Assembly: GCA_041917295.1 (NCBI GenBank)
Contig: JAYRXX010000069.1
Location: forward strand, 38,038 to 102,037
Source of the DNA: JADKHR01 sp041917295
Lineage (GTDB): Bacteria > Elusimicrobiota > Elusimicrobia > FEN-1173
Length of the DNA: 64,000 nucleotides
Direction: 5' to 3'
Within the stretch, counting starts at the first letter, position 1, and every line of letters starts with the position of its first letter. Position numbers and translations under genes: made by a program. Shown here piece after piece: positions 24,402 through 33,324 of the stretch. A model generated the notes under the pieces. The model worked only from the letters and a program-made list of their open reading frames with translations. It had not been told where the DNA came from and did no database searches.

Positions 24402-25997
24402 ATGCCCAAATTGCTGTCTTCGGATTTTTTGATCATCGGGTCGGGCATTGCGGGGTTATCGCTGGCGTTGAAAGCGTCCCGGCACGGCACGGTGCGGTTG
24501 GTGACCAAACGGCAGTTGGCGGAATCGGCCACGGACTATGCCCAGGGCGGATTGGCGGCAGTGTTTTCCCGGGAGGATTCCATCGAAGCCCACGTGCGCG
24601 ATACGTTGGCGGCTGGGGCCGGATTATCGGACGAAAAAATTGTGCGCGCCGTGGTGTCCCAAGCGCCCGCGCGGGTTCAGGACCTGATTGACTGGGGCGT
24701 TCATTTCACCTCGTCAGACGCGGTGGACGCCGAACACCCTCCCTACCAGTTGGGACTGGAAGGGGGCCATTCCCGTCGGCGCATTTTGCACGTGGGCGAT
24801 TACACGGGCCACGCGGTGGAACAGGTGTTGGTGGACCGGGTCCGGAAAAACCCTCGGATTGTGGTTCACGAATTTCACGCGGCCGTGGATCTCTTGACCC
24901 GTCGGCGGTTGGGGGTGAAAGGGGGTACCAACGCCTGCGGCGGAGCGTACGTGTTGGACGTGGAATCGGGCGCGGTGCGTACTTTTTTGGCCCGGGCCAC
25001 GGCCTTGGCCACGGGCGGGGCGGGAAAAATTTACCTTTACACGTCCAACCCCGACATTGCCACGGGCGACGGTATGGCCATGGCGTTTCGCGCCGGCGCG
25101 CGGTTGGCGAACATGGAATTCGTTCAATTCCATCCCACGTGTTTGTTTCATCCCAAAGCCAAAAACTTTTTGATCAGCGAAGCCCTGCGGGGGGAAGGGG
25201 CGGTGTTGAAAAATCGGGCCGGCCAGCGGTTCGCCAAAAAATACGATCCCCGCGGGGAGCTCGCGCCCCGGGACATTGTGGCCCGGGCCATCGACGCCGA
25301 ACTGAAACGGACCGGCGACGAATGCGTGTTTTTGGACATCACCCATCGGGGCGGTGACTATTTGCGCCGCCGGTTCCCCAAAATTTTCGAAAAGTGTTTG
25401 TCGTTCGGCATCGATATTTCGGCGCAACCGATTCCGGTGGTCCCGGCGGCGCACTATTTTTGCGGGGGTGTGGTGACCGACGACCGGGGCGCCACGGGGT
25501 TGCCTCGCTTGGCGGCGGTGGGCGAAGTGGCGTGCACGGGCTTGCACGGGGCCAACCGGCTGGCGTCCAATTCGTTGCCGGAAGCCCTGGTGTTTTCCCA
25601 CGCGGTGGCCGAGGCCTGGAAAGACATGGCGCGGGCGGAGTTCCCATTGTTGCCCCAGCAGGTGCCAGACTGGAACCCCGGCCGGGCGCGCAATCCGGAC
25701 GAGCAGGTGGTGATTCGCCAGGTGTGGGAGGAAATTCGTCGGTTCATGTGGAACTACGTGGGCATTGTGCGCACCACCAAACGCCTGGAACGGGCCCTGA
25801 GCCGGATTTTGTTGCTCAAAAAAGAGATTCAAGACTATTATTGGAATTTTTTGGTGACGCCGGACTTGTTGGAACTGCGCAACATCGCCGTGGTGGCCGA
25901 ACAGGTGATTCGAGCGGCGTTGGCGCGGCACGAATCCCGGGGCCTTCATTACACATTGGATTATCCTCGGCGGGTAACTCGACGGCGGTCGCGCTGA
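24402..25997 (+). CDS. nadB: L-aspartate oxidase NadB
   Basis: 531 residues, starting at ATG 24402 behind GGAGG (24390-24394). The flavoenzyme oxidises L-aspartate to iminoaspartate for NAD synthesis with NadA, which is not in the window. The FAD site is FLIIGSGIAGLSLALKA, followed by DYAQGGLAAVF and the catalytic regions EGGHSRRRILHVGD, ATGGAGKIY, VQFHPTCL and EALRGEGAVL, RPIDAELK-like helix, and HYFCGGVVTD. The C-terminal helical domain is complete. Its last base is shared with the next start codon. Confidence 0.97.
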   Translation: MPKLLSSDFLIIGSGIAGLSLALKASRHGTVRLVTKRQLAESATDYAQGGLAAVFSREDSIEAHVRDTLAAGAGLSDEKIVRAVVSQAPARVQDLIDWGVHFTSSDAVDAEHPPYQLGLEGGHSRRRILHVGDYTGHAVEQVLVDRVRKNPRIVVHEFHAAVDLLTRRRLGVKGGTNACGGAYVLDVESGAVRTFLARATALATGGAGKIYLYTSNPDIATGDGMAMAFRAGARLANMEFVQFHPTCLFHPKAKNFLISEALRGEGAVLKNRAGQRFAKKYDPRGELAPRDIVARAIDAELKRTGDECVFLDITHRGGDYLRRRFPKIFEKCLSFGIDISAQPIPVVPAAHYFCGGVVTDDRGATGLPRLAAVGEVACTGLHGANRLASNSLPEALVFSHAVAEAWKDMARAEFPLLPQQVPDWNPGRARNPDEQVVIRQVWEEIRRFMWNYVGIVRTTKRLERALSRILLLKKEIQDYYWNFLVTPDLLELRNIAVVAEQVIRAALARHESRGLHYTLDYPRRVTRRRSR

Positions 25998-26560
25998 TGA
26001 CGGACCCCCGGTTGACCAAAACCTTGGCGGCCATCGACGCCGCAAACGCCGCCGATCCGCGCCGGACGGCCGAGGGAAAACCCGTGGAAGTGGACCATTC
26101 GGACCGGCTGACCCGATGGGTGGAACGCTTATACCCGAACCCGTCCGACGCCCTTCTAATTGCGGCCCGGGGCCAACACATCGAGCGGTGGACATCTCCC
26201 CGATCCACATTTCCGGAGGGGCGGGCCGGGTATCTTCGGTGGCGGGAAGAATTAAAAAAGTTTCACGCCCGCCGCGTGGGCGACTTGATGCGGGAGGCGG
26301 GGTATGGGCCGGAGGATGTGGCGCGGGTCACGGCGTTAATCACGAAAGCCGCTCACCGGGCCGGCGATTCGGAAGGACAGGCGTTGGAAGACGGCCTGTG
26401 TTTGGTTTTTATAGAAACCCAATACCGCGACCTGGCCGCCAAAACCCCGATAGAAAAAATGGACGACATTGTCCAAAAAACATTGCGCAAAATGTCGCCG
26501 ATCGCCCAACAACACGTTGAAGCTTTGGCTTCCAATCAACCCGGCTCCTACCGAAAATGA
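25997..26560 (+). CDS. DUF4202 family protein
   Basis: 187 residues, starting at the ATG that overlaps the nadB stop (TGATG). The sequence is that of DUF4202, an HD-like all-helical family: HSDRLTRWVERLYPNPSDALLIAARGQHIERW, and a later HRAGDSEGQALEDGLCLVFIETQY. The histidines and acidic residues spaced along the helices suggest metal-dependent phosphohydrolase ancestry, but no activity is established that I know of. It is the last gene of the overlapping chain that begins at about 14.1 kb. Confidence 0.85.
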   Translation: MTDPRLTKTLAAIDAANAADPRRTAEGKPVEVDHSDRLTRWVERLYPNPSDALLIAARGQHIERWTSPRSTFPEGRAGYLRWREELKKFHARRVGDLMREAGYGPEDVARVTALITKAAHRAGDSEGQALEDGLCLVFIETQYRDLAAKTPIEKMDDIVQKTLRKMSPIAQQHVEALASNQPGSYRK

Positions 26561-26613
26561 AATATTAAGGAGCCGACTTATAAAATCATGCAAAACATGC
26601 TAGGATGCCTTCT

Positions 26614-27756
26614 ATGTTCAAAAGGCTGCAAGACCTAAAAAATCGAGGAAACGAGAGCGCCTTTTTATGGGGGGCGCGGCAAACGGGAAAAAGCACCCTT
26701 CTGAAAGCGCTCTTTCCGCGCTCTCCGTGTTACGATTTTCTTCTTTCGGATGTTTACGAAAAATACAGTCGTCGGCCTTCTCAGCTCAGAGCGGAACTGT
26801 CAGAACGGCCTCCCGCCAAGGGGACCCCTGTTCTGATCGACGAAGTCCAATTGGTTCCCGATCTGCTTCCAGAAATCCAATGGATGATTGTCAATTTGGG
26901 GATCGCTTTTATCCTGTCTGGGTCAAGCCCGCGAAAATTGAAACGTGTCGGGGCGAACCTGTTGGGCGGGCGCGCGCTCAGGTATGAACTGTTTCCTTTG
27001 GTGTGGAAAGAAATTCCCGGTTTTAAGTTAGAACGGGCCTTAAACCAGGGATTGCTTCCGCGGCATTATTTGTTGGGGGCCGCGTCTCCGGCCATGCAGG
27101 CGTATGTGGGAGATTACCTTAAAGAAGAAATCGCCGCCGAAGCGCGCCAACGGCGCATCCCGACATTTTCACGGTTTTTGGAAGCCGCCGCACTGACCAA
27201 CGGCGAGGTGGTGAACCAAACCAACATTGCTCGGGAATGCGGGTTGAGCGTTCCGACAGTGTCCGACTATTTTGACATCCTGGTGGAAACGTTGGTGGGG
27301 CGATTTGTGCCGGCTTATCAGGTCCGGCCCAAGCGGCGGACTGTGAGCGCGCCGCGTTTTTATTTTTTCGATGTGGGCTTAGCCAACTACTTGCTTCAAC
27401 GGGGGAATCTCACTCCTCGGTCGGAGGCTTTTGGGAAAGCGTTTGAACATTTTATGTTTCAAGAGCTAAAAGCGCACGCGCACTATTCCGGCTTGAACTA
27501 TCCCATCTCTTATTGGCGGACAACATCGCAATATGAAGTGGATTTCGTGTTAGGCCATAACGTGGCGGTGGAAATAAAGTCCACGGAGGAGATCAATTCT
27601 AAACATTTGCGCGGCCTAAATGCGTTCGGCGAAGAGTACCCCGGGATGAAACGATTTTTAGTTTCGAGAGATCCCACCCCCAAAAAGTATGAGGGAGTGA
27701 GGGCCGTTCCGTGGACCCAGTTCCTTGAAGAGCTTTGGTCGGGGGCGATTATTTAA
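26614..27756 (+). CDS. AAA ATPase with DUF4143 domain, probably acquired
   Basis: 380 residues. I start at ATG 26614 because TAGGA (26601-26605) is eight bases upstream; ATG 26605 overlaps that site. The N-terminal ATPase has Walker A GARQTGKSTLLK (about 20-31), Walker B VLIDEVQLV and sensor ILSGSSPRKLK. A winged-helix DUF4143 region follows (NIARECGLSVPTVSDYFDIL), with the nuclease-like end WRTTSQYEVDFVLG...AVEIKS that resembles an archaeal-type Holliday-junction-resolvase fold. Codon use is less biased and less GC-rich than in neighbours, and the gene stands alone, both consistent with transfer. Roles of this family are unsettled; toxin-antitoxin or mobile-element links are proposed. Confidence 0.85.
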   Translation: MFKRLQDLKNRGNESAFLWGARQTGKSTLLKALFPRSPCYDFLLSDVYEKYSRRPSQLRAELSERPPAKGTPVLIDEVQLVPDLLPEIQWMIVNLGIAFILSGSSPRKLKRVGANLLGGRALRYELFPLVWKEIPGFKLERALNQGLLPRHYLLGAASPAMQAYVGDYLKEEIAAEARQRRIPTFSRFLEAAALTNGEVVNQTNIARECGLSVPTVSDYFDILVETLVGRFVPAYQVRPKRRTVSAPRFYFFDVGLANYLLQRGNLTPRSEAFGKAFEHFMFQELKAHAHYSGLNYPISYWRTTSQYEVDFVLGHNVAVEIKSTEEINSKHLRGLNAFGEEYPGMKRFLVSRDPTPKKYEGVRAVPWTQFLEELWSGAII

Positions 27757-27807
27757 TAAGAGCGGACCACTCGCGCCACATTGAAGGCCTACCTCAATCG
27801 AAAACGC

Positions 27808-27976
27808 TTAACCCGAAAAGTTCAGTTGGATCGCGGGATTCGACGTAAAATTCGGGCGTTTTTCCTTCACAAAAAAGTTTGTCCGTAGTCCCCGCTACGG
27901 CCTACACTTTTTTGTTCGTAAAAACGCCCGCCTTTTCCGTCTCGGTCCTCGCGCCCAACTGAACTTTCCGGGTTAA
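27808..27976 (+). repeat. 169-bp imperfect palindromic element (MITE- or BIME-like)
   Basis: The outer arms are 22 bases (27808-27829 and 27955-27976) with one mismatch when inverted. Inside, three further inverted pairs are nested: CGGGCGTTTTT 27853-27863 with AAAAACGCCCG 27920-27930, ACAAAAAAGT 27869-27878 with ACTTTTTTGT 27906-27915, and CCGTAG 27883-27888 with CTACGG 27895-27900. No ORF lies within. The last 48 bases recur at 2786-2833. It fills the gap between the DUF4143 gene and rnr and could fold into a cruciform or a strong RNA hairpin. Confidence 0.8.
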
Positions 27977-28017
27977 AGGATATGTCGCTTCTTTCCCGTC
28001 TATCCGACTCAAAATGG

Positions 28018-28023
28018 TAAACT
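28018..28023 (+). promoter_or_regulatory. Putative -10 box of rnr, apparently leaderless
   Basis: TAAACT followed by GGGCCC and the ATG at 28030. No good -35 hexamer is found 16-18 bases upstream, and no ribosome-binding site is present. The similarity to the 16.76-kb promoter (TAAACT-GGTCCC-ATG) is the main support. Confidence 0.4.
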
Positions 28024-28029
28024 GGGCCC

Positions 28030-30147
28030 ATGAACCAACCTCCAAAACACAAAAAACATAAATTTAATAAGTTTGCACGAAAAGGGAAACATTCCCAGGG
28101 GAACCATCCTGGGAAAAATCTTTCCCATGGAACGAATCCCCCCTCGGGGACGAAAGTTCCCTCGGGGATGAACGTGCCAAAGAAAACAGTTGTTCAAAGG
28201 AAATTGTCCCCGGGGACGAACGTCCCCCAAGGGGCGAATGTCCCTGTGGAAGGGAAGATTCAACACAAAGGCCGGTTCGGGTTCGTGTTGTCGGAAACGG
28301 TTGGAAAACCCGACCTGTTTATTTCGGGCCCGTCGCTCAAACTGGCCATGAACGGCGATCGGGTGCGGGCGCGGACCTTGCGCGGCGGGGATCGGCCCGA
28401 AGGGGAGATTGTGTCGGTGGTGACACGGGCGAGGACCACGTTGGTGGGCACGTACCAGGGCGGACCGCGCCCGGTGCTGGCGCTGGAAGGGCCGGGCGAC
28501 CCGGTGACGATTTTGGACAAAGGCGCGGTCCGGCCGGAATCCGGGGACCTGTGCGCGTTGACCGTGACGCGGTGGCCCACCGCCCACGAACCCGCGGGCG
28601 GGACGATTACGGAGGTGTTGGGTCGGCGCAACGATCCCGCCGCGGACCTGAAATTTTTACTGCGTAAACACGCGATTGCCGATACGTTTTCGGCGGACGT
28701 GGAAAAGGAAGCCCAGTCTTTTGGCGACGACGTGCCCCCGGCGGCCTGGGACGGGCGAAAATCGTTTTTTGACGTTCCGGTGTTTACCATCGACGGATCC
28801 GACGCGAAAGATTTCGATGACGCGGTTTCTCTTGAAGAACGCCCCGACGGGGGCTGGCGGTTGGGGGTTCATATTGCCGACGTGTCCCATTATGTTCGGG
28901 AAGGGACGCCTCTGGACGAGGAGGCCCGGCGGCGCAGTACGAGCGTCTATTTGGCCGGGGCGGTGGTGCCGATGCTTCCGTTTCCGTTATCGGACAACCT
29001 GTGTTCGTTGCGGCCCCACGTGCCGCGGTTGACGTTGACGTGCCGGATGGACTTGAACGCCGACGGCGAAGTGACAGGCCACGAAATTTTTGAAAGCGTC
29101 ATTCGCAGTGCGCGGCGGTTCACCTACGAAGAGGTGGAATCGTTATTGAAGGGGGAAACGGCCCTGGACGTGTCGCCGTTGGTTCAATCGGCGGTCCGGC
29201 GGATGGGCGAGTTGGCGCGGCGTCTTCGAGAACGCCGGTTCGGGCGCGGGTCGCTTGACTTTGATTTCCCGGAACCGCACATCGTGGTGGACGACCAGGG
29301 TTGGCCGGTGGACGCCCGACGGCGCGAACGGGGGGAAAGCCATCGGTTGATTGAAGAATTTATGTTGTTGGCGAACGAAACCGTGGCGCGGAGCATGGCG
29401 TCGGTTCCCTTTCTTTATCGCATCCACGAACGGCCGGACCCCGCCAAAATGGAATCGTTGGAAAAAACCTTGCGCGCGGTGGGCGTGGGGGTGCCCGGGG
29501 GCCTTCACGATGGAAACCCCGCGGCGCTCCAGCGGGTGTTGGCGGGCGTTCGCGGCAAACCCACGGAACCCATGGTCCACATGATGGTGTTGCGCAGTTT
29601 AAAACAGGCCGTTTATTCGCCCACCAACGCGGGCCATTTCGGGTTGGCGTCGAAGGCGTACACCCATTTTACATCGCCCATACGGCGGTATCCGGACTTG
29701 TTGGTCCACCGGTTGGTTAAGGAACGGGCCCAGGGCCGGTTGACCCCTCAACGGCAGGAAGAGTGGAAAAGGGTGTTGCCGGATTTGACGGCCAAAGCGT
29801 CGGCCCAAGAACGGGTGGCCGTGGAAGCGGAACGGGAATTTTTAGACTTAAAACGCGCCCAGCTGATGTCCCGACGGGTGGGGGAAACCTTCGACGCGGT
29901 GGTGACGGGGGTGACGGGGTTCGGCCTGTTTGTTCAACCGACCACGGTGTTCGTGGAAGGATTGGTGCCACTCCAGGATTTGCGCGATGACTATTATCAG
30001 TATGACGAACTGAGAGCCCAACTGCGCGGCCGGCGGACCGGTCGGACATTTCGGATGGGCCAACCCCTTCGTGTCCGGTTGGCGGGCGCCAACACCGAAA
30101 AACGACAGCTGGACTTCGTTTTAGAACCTTCCGCCAGGACCCGTTGA
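28030..30147 (+). CDS. rnr: Ribonuclease R (RNB-family 3'-5' exoribonuclease)
   Basis: 705 residues. This processive exonuclease degrades structured RNA in the cytoplasm. Residues 1-72 are a basic, low-complexity leader (KHKKHKFNKFARKGKH) followed by six-residue repeats of the type GTNVPQ encoded by palindromic DNA. An OB/cold-shock domain starts near 74 (GKIQHKGRFGFVLS). The RNB catalytic domain spans about 245-575, with the metal-binding Asp cluster TIDGSDAKDFDDAVSLE and PIRRYPDLLVHR near its end. A C-terminal S1 domain (FDAVVTGVTGFGLFV) closes the protein; the usual N-terminal helix-turn-helix is missing. Confidence 0.95.
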   Translation: MNQPPKHKKHKFNKFARKGKHSQGNHPGKNLSHGTNPPSGTKVPSGMNVPKKTVVQRKLSPGTNVPQGANVPVEGKIQHKGRFGFVLSETVGKPDLFISGPSLKLAMNGDRVRARTLRGGDRPEGEIVSVVTRARTTLVGTYQGGPRPVLALEGPGDPVTILDKGAVRPESGDLCALTVTRWPTAHEPAGGTITEVLGRRNDPAADLKFLLRKHAIADTFSADVEKEAQSFGDDVPPAAWDGRKSFFDVPVFTIDGSDAKDFDDAVSLEERPDGGWRLGVHIADVSHYVREGTPLDEEARRRSTSVYLAGAVVPMLPFPLSDNLCSLRPHVPRLTLTCRMDLNADGEVTGHEIFESVIRSARRFTYEEVESLLKGETALDVSPLVQSAVRRMGELARRLRERRFGRGSLDFDFPEPHIVVDDQGWPVDARRRERGESHRLIEEFMLLANETVARSMASVPFLYRIHERPDPAKMESLEKTLRAVGVGVPGGLHDGNPAALQRVLAGVRGKPTEPMVHMMVLRSLKQAVYSPTNAGHFGLASKAYTHFTSPIRRYPDLLVHRLVKERAQGRLTPQRQEEWKRVLPDLTAKASAQERVAVEAEREFLDLKRAQLMSRRVGETFDAVVTGVTGFGLFVQPTTVFVEGLVPLQDLRDDYYQYDELRAQLRGRRTGRTFRMGQPLRVRLAGANTEKRQLDFVLEPSARTR
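28084..28244 (+). repeat. Palindromic GGGAC-type repeats inside the 5' coding end of rnr
   Basis: Short palindromes follow one another: GGGAAACATTCCC 28084-28096, GGGAAAAATCTTTCCC 28111-28126, GGGGACGAAAGTTCCC 28146-28161, a decayed copy at 28164-28178, GGGGACGAACGTCCCC 28212-28227 and GGGGCGAATGTCCC 28231-28244. Neighbouring units are in an 18-base register, so the reading frame is kept and G-x-x-V-P hexapeptides result. A closely related palindrome occurs at the start of the PorV-like gene. Confidence 0.8.
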
Positions 30148-30156
30148 CGCCTGCTC

Positions 30157-30185
30157 TTGACAGGGGGGTCTTTCGGCCTTAGACT
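30157..30185 (+). promoter_or_regulatory. Promoter of the prepilin gene cluster
   Basis: TTGACA (30157-30162), 17 bases, TAGACT (30180-30185). Transcription should begin near 30192, just before the GGGAGGGAGGGG ribosome site of the gene at 30207. Confidence 0.75.
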
Positions 30186-30206
30186 TACGTGCTGGGAGGG
30201 AGGGGT

Positions 30207-32801
30207 ATGATTTTAAAGAGAGCCCGTGGGCCTGTTGGGCGAAACGGGGCGGGCATTACCTTGGTTGAACTCATGATTGCCATGGTCATCCTGGTGGTGG
30301 CGGCCATCGGGGTCATGGGCGTTTTTATTTACATTGCCAAATCCATCCAACATTCCAAATGCCGCGGATTGGCCTCCAACCTGTCCCAAGAACAACTTCA
30401 AGTTTTGAAACAAAAAAATTATTACCGCGTGATGGTGACCACCACGTCGGCGTTTCGAACCGAATTCACCCCGCCGGTATCGTATGACACCGGCTACTAT
30501 CCCCCGGAAACCGTCTTGGAAGGCGGGCTGATTTTCACACGGCTGACCCACGTGGAATGGGCCATGGAAGTGTCCGGCAACATCGTCGGCCTTCCGCCCA
30601 CCTCGTCCGAAACCAACCTGAAATTGATCACGGTTACCACCATTTGGCAAGTGGACGGGGACTGGTACAAGGTCCAAATCCGAAACGTTTTATCCAATCC
30701 CGACGCGGTGGTGGCCTCGAGCCTGTTGACGGGCACGGTGACCAGCGGCGGATCGCCGGTGGCCAACGCGCTCGTGACCGTGTCGGAAAACACCGGCGCT
30801 TTGGATACCAGCGATTCCACGGGCAAATACATGATCACGTTGTTCCCCGGCAGTTACAATCTCACGTGCGAGGCCCAGGGTTACTTCACCAAAACCGCGT
30901 CCGTGGCGATTTCCACCAACGCCACCGCCACCGTCAATTTCGACTTGACGGCCATGACCTCGGCCACCTTGTCGGGCTACGTGTGGAACAACGACCATTT
31001 GGTGATCAGTCAGGTGGTGGGCAGTTCGCGCACGTCGACGGGGTTCGACCAGGAATACGTGGAAATTTTTAATCCCACCACCTGGACCTGGACCGTGAAT
31101 GGGGTTTTAGGGCTTACATTTCAACGCAAACCGGCCCAGGATCCTTCCCCCGTCAACATCGCCATTAATTACGGGGGCAGTCCCATGAACATTGTCCCCG
31201 GCGGGTTTTATTTGTTCGCCAACACGACCACCGTCGTGGTGGCTGGAGCGTCGATCGCGGCCGACGCCGTGTGGGAATGCGCTTCCGGCGGTCCCAACGA
31301 AACCAATTTCGCGCCCCGATTTGTAACCACCGCGGGAATGGAAAATTACAACGTGATCCCGGTCTCCAACGACGGGATCGCCAGCGCCGCCGGGGGTGTT
31401 CGCTTATACGATATCGGCACGGGACAGGTTTTGGACGCCTTCGGTTGGTCCGGCGACGGGTTCCAATCTCCGGGATCCCCATCCTACGAAACCGCTCCGT
31501 ATCCCCAAAATGTTGGGTTGCAGCGCAACGAACTGTATGCCCGCTACGCGTCCACCGCCGGGATCAATGGCAGTGTGGGGCCGGCCTACGATTCCAACAA
31601 AAACAGCGTCGATTGGTATGGGGGCACGATGTGGACGCCGCCGCGCAACACGTCGTCCGCGGTCCTGCCCATCCACGCCGGTACGCCCGCCATTGGAGCC
31701 GCGGTGACGTGCAACGACGGGTTGTCCGCGTCCGTGAGTGCGGCCAGCACCGGATCACCGCCCTTGGCGAAATTTTCGTTGACCAACGTGGCCACGGGCA
31801 CGTGGACGGTTTTTCTCGCTTCGGGCACCAAAGCCCACGAGATGACCAACGTGACCGTGAGCGCGTCGGGAACCCTGTGGGTCCCCAACGCCGCCACAAC
31901 GCCGGCGTGGCCGTTTGTTGACCATTACGACGTTTTCCTTTCCACGGTTAATGAGGAAGGCTATATTTCCGGCACGGTCAAGAACTCTCTCAGCGCCGCC
32001 ATTTCGCCGGCCATCGTTGTGTCGAACGGATCGCGCAGTACCACCGCGTCCACCACCACTGGGATCTACATGTTTAAATCTTTGCCGGGCCCCTACACGG
32101 TGTGGGCGAACCCGAACAATACCAATTCAAGTTACGTGAGCGATTCGGTGGCTTCCGTGGTGGTCACCGCCGGGCAGGTGACGTCCAACATCAATTTCAC
32201 CTTGGCTCAAGCCGGGCAAATCAAAGGGTTCGTGACCCGGGACGGCATCAATCCGCTTCCGGGCGTGGCCATGACGGCCACCAACGCCGCGGGATTTGTG
32301 GAATCCACGCAAGTCAGCGGGTCGGATGGACGGTTCACCATGGCCAACGTGTCCACGGGAGCCTTTGTGGTGGAACCTGTTTTAAATTCCGGTGAAAGCG
32401 CCAGTCCGGCTTCCGCCAACGTGACGGTGGGGGTGGGAACCAGCGTGTGGTCGGCGACCTACACCATCCGAGGCGCCATGGGCGGCGTGAGGGGATCGGT
32501 GACCAAGGGCGGTTCGCCCATTAAAACGGGCGTGATGGTTGTTGTCACCACCACTACTATTTCCGGGGCTCCTCCCACGTTAAGTGTGGCGTCCTTAACG
32601 GGGGTCCCCTACTACGCTGGGGCCAGCAACGAAGACGGGTCCTACAATTTGGAAGTGCGGGGCAGTACCTCCACGTCGTATCGGGTGTATGCTTACTACC
32701 ACGTGTTGAGCGGATCAAGTTGGTCGGTTTACTCGGGTGTTGCGGCGGGGGTTTGGGTGACCCCCGGGGTTACGACCACAACGGTTAACTTTTCTTGGTG
32801 A
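30207..32801 (+). CDS. Giant type IV prepilin-like protein with lamin-tail and carboxypeptidase-regulatory domains
   Basis: 864 residues, starting at ATG 30207 (GGGAGGGAGGGG just upstream). The N-terminus is a prepilin leader: basic residues, cleavage after Gly16 (GAG/ITLVELMIAMVILV), Glu at +5, then a hydrophobic helix. After a pilin-like part, a carboxypeptidase-regulatory Ig-like repeat (about 172-250), a lamin-tail domain (about 260-440, LVISQVVGS, QEYVEIFNPT, GGFYLFAN) and more regulatory-like repeats (about 590-860) follow. Ordinary pseudopilins have 120-250 residues. It probably sits at a pilus or secretion-pseudopilus tip, exposing a large adhesive head. Substitution-rich Thr/Ser/Val content supports a secreted fate. 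Confidence 0.85.
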   Translation: MILKRARGPVGRNGAGITLVELMIAMVILVVAAIGVMGVFIYIAKSIQHSKCRGLASNLSQEQLQVLKQKNYYRVMVTTTSAFRTEFTPPVSYDTGYYPPETVLEGGLIFTRLTHVEWAMEVSGNIVGLPPTSSETNLKLITVTTIWQVDGDWYKVQIRNVLSNPDAVVASSLLTGTVTSGGSPVANALVTVSENTGALDTSDSTGKYMITLFPGSYNLTCEAQGYFTKTASVAISTNATATVNFDLTAMTSATLSGYVWNNDHLVISQVVGSSRTSTGFDQEYVEIFNPTTWTWTVNGVLGLTFQRKPAQDPSPVNIAINYGGSPMNIVPGGFYLFANTTTVVVAGASIAADAVWECASGGPNETNFAPRFVTTAGMENYNVIPVSNDGIASAAGGVRLYDIGTGQVLDAFGWSGDGFQSPGSPSYETAPYPQNVGLQRNELYARYASTAGINGSVGPAYDSNKNSVDWYGGTMWTPPRNTSSAVLPIHAGTPAIGAAVTCNDGLSASVSAASTGSPPLAKFSLTNVATGTWTVFLASGTKAHEMTNVTVSASGTLWVPNAATTPAWPFVDHYDVFLSTVNEEGYISGTVKNSLSAAISPAIVVSNGSRSTTASTTTGIYMFKSLPGPYTVWANPNNTNSSYVSDSVASVVVTAGQVTSNINFTLAQAGQIKGFVTRDGINPLPGVAMTATNAAGFVESTQVSGSDGRFTMANVSTGAFVVEPVLNSGESASPASANVTVGVGTSVWSATYTIRGAMGGVRGSVTKGGSPIKTGVMVVVTTTTISGAPPTLSVASLTGVPYYAGASNEDGSYNLEVRGSTSTSYRVYAYYHVLSGSSWSVYSGVAAGVWVTPGVTTTTVNFSW

Positions 32802-32806
32802 CGGAG

Positions 32807-33298
32807 ATGAAGAGACGACAACGGGGGTTCACGCTGGTGGAGACGGTGATCACGGCCTCCATTTTGTGCATGTTGGCATTGGTGATTGTGCCGTTGTTGC
32901 TTCATTCCACGAAATTTTTCTTGTTGAATCGCACCCGGGTGGAACTGCAACGGGACGCCCGCGCGGCGTTGGCCGTGATCACGAAATCGTTGCGGCAAGC
33001 CCAGTCGTCCACCATCGTGATCAGCCAAGTGTCCGGCCAACCGTACTATTCCCAAATTGCGTTCACCGACGTGGGAGGTGTCTCATACGTCTATCGTCAA
33101 ACGACCACCGTTCTTCAGGAAACACGAGGGACCACGACGCGCACGTTGAGCGACGATCTGCGTTTTCTTAACTTTTATTTTCCCCGCTCGGACGACATGA
33201 CCATCGTGTCGGTTTCCTTGACACTGGAAAAAGCGATTTACGAGGGAAAAACCAAAGCCCTTCACGTGGCCACCGAACGGGTTCGGGTGATGAATTGA
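32807..33298 (+). CDS. Type IV pilin-like (pseudopilin) protein
   Basis: 163 residues from ATG 32807; in-frame GTG 32798 (overlapping the upstream stop) and TTG 32795 are alternatives and would add 3-4 residues. The leader KRRQRG/FTLVETVITASILCML is a textbook class III signal with Glu at +5. A long N-terminal helix is followed by a beta-rich globular part with no cysteines. It resembles PilW/GspJ-type minor pseudopilins, which prime pilus assembly. It is in one transcript with the giant prepilin before it and the PilX-like gene after it. Confidence 0.85.
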   Translation: MKRRQRGFTLVETVITASILCMLALVIVPLLLHSTKFFLLNRTRVELQRDARAALAVITKSLRQAQSSTIVISQVSGQPYYSQIAFTDVGGVSYVYRQTTTVLQETRGTTTRTLSDDLRFLNFYFPRSDDMTIVSVSLTLEKAIYEGKTKALHVATERVRVMN

Positions 33299-33324
33299 CC
33301 GGCATTCGCCGGGGAGGAACTAAA

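Noticed and set aside
24714..26210. 498-codon open frame on the minus strand opposite nadB
   Set aside because: It is the shadow of the strongly biased nadB codons, lacks a start signal and shows no protein family features.
27806..27976. Integron attC site
   Set aside because: GCTTAAC at the left fits RYYYAAC but the right end (GTTAAAG) fails GTTRRRY, and no integrase or cassette is near.
28084..28244. CRISPR array
   Set aside because: Repeats are palindromes of about 16 bases in an 18-base register with no unique spacers, inside a coding frame, and no cas genes are present.
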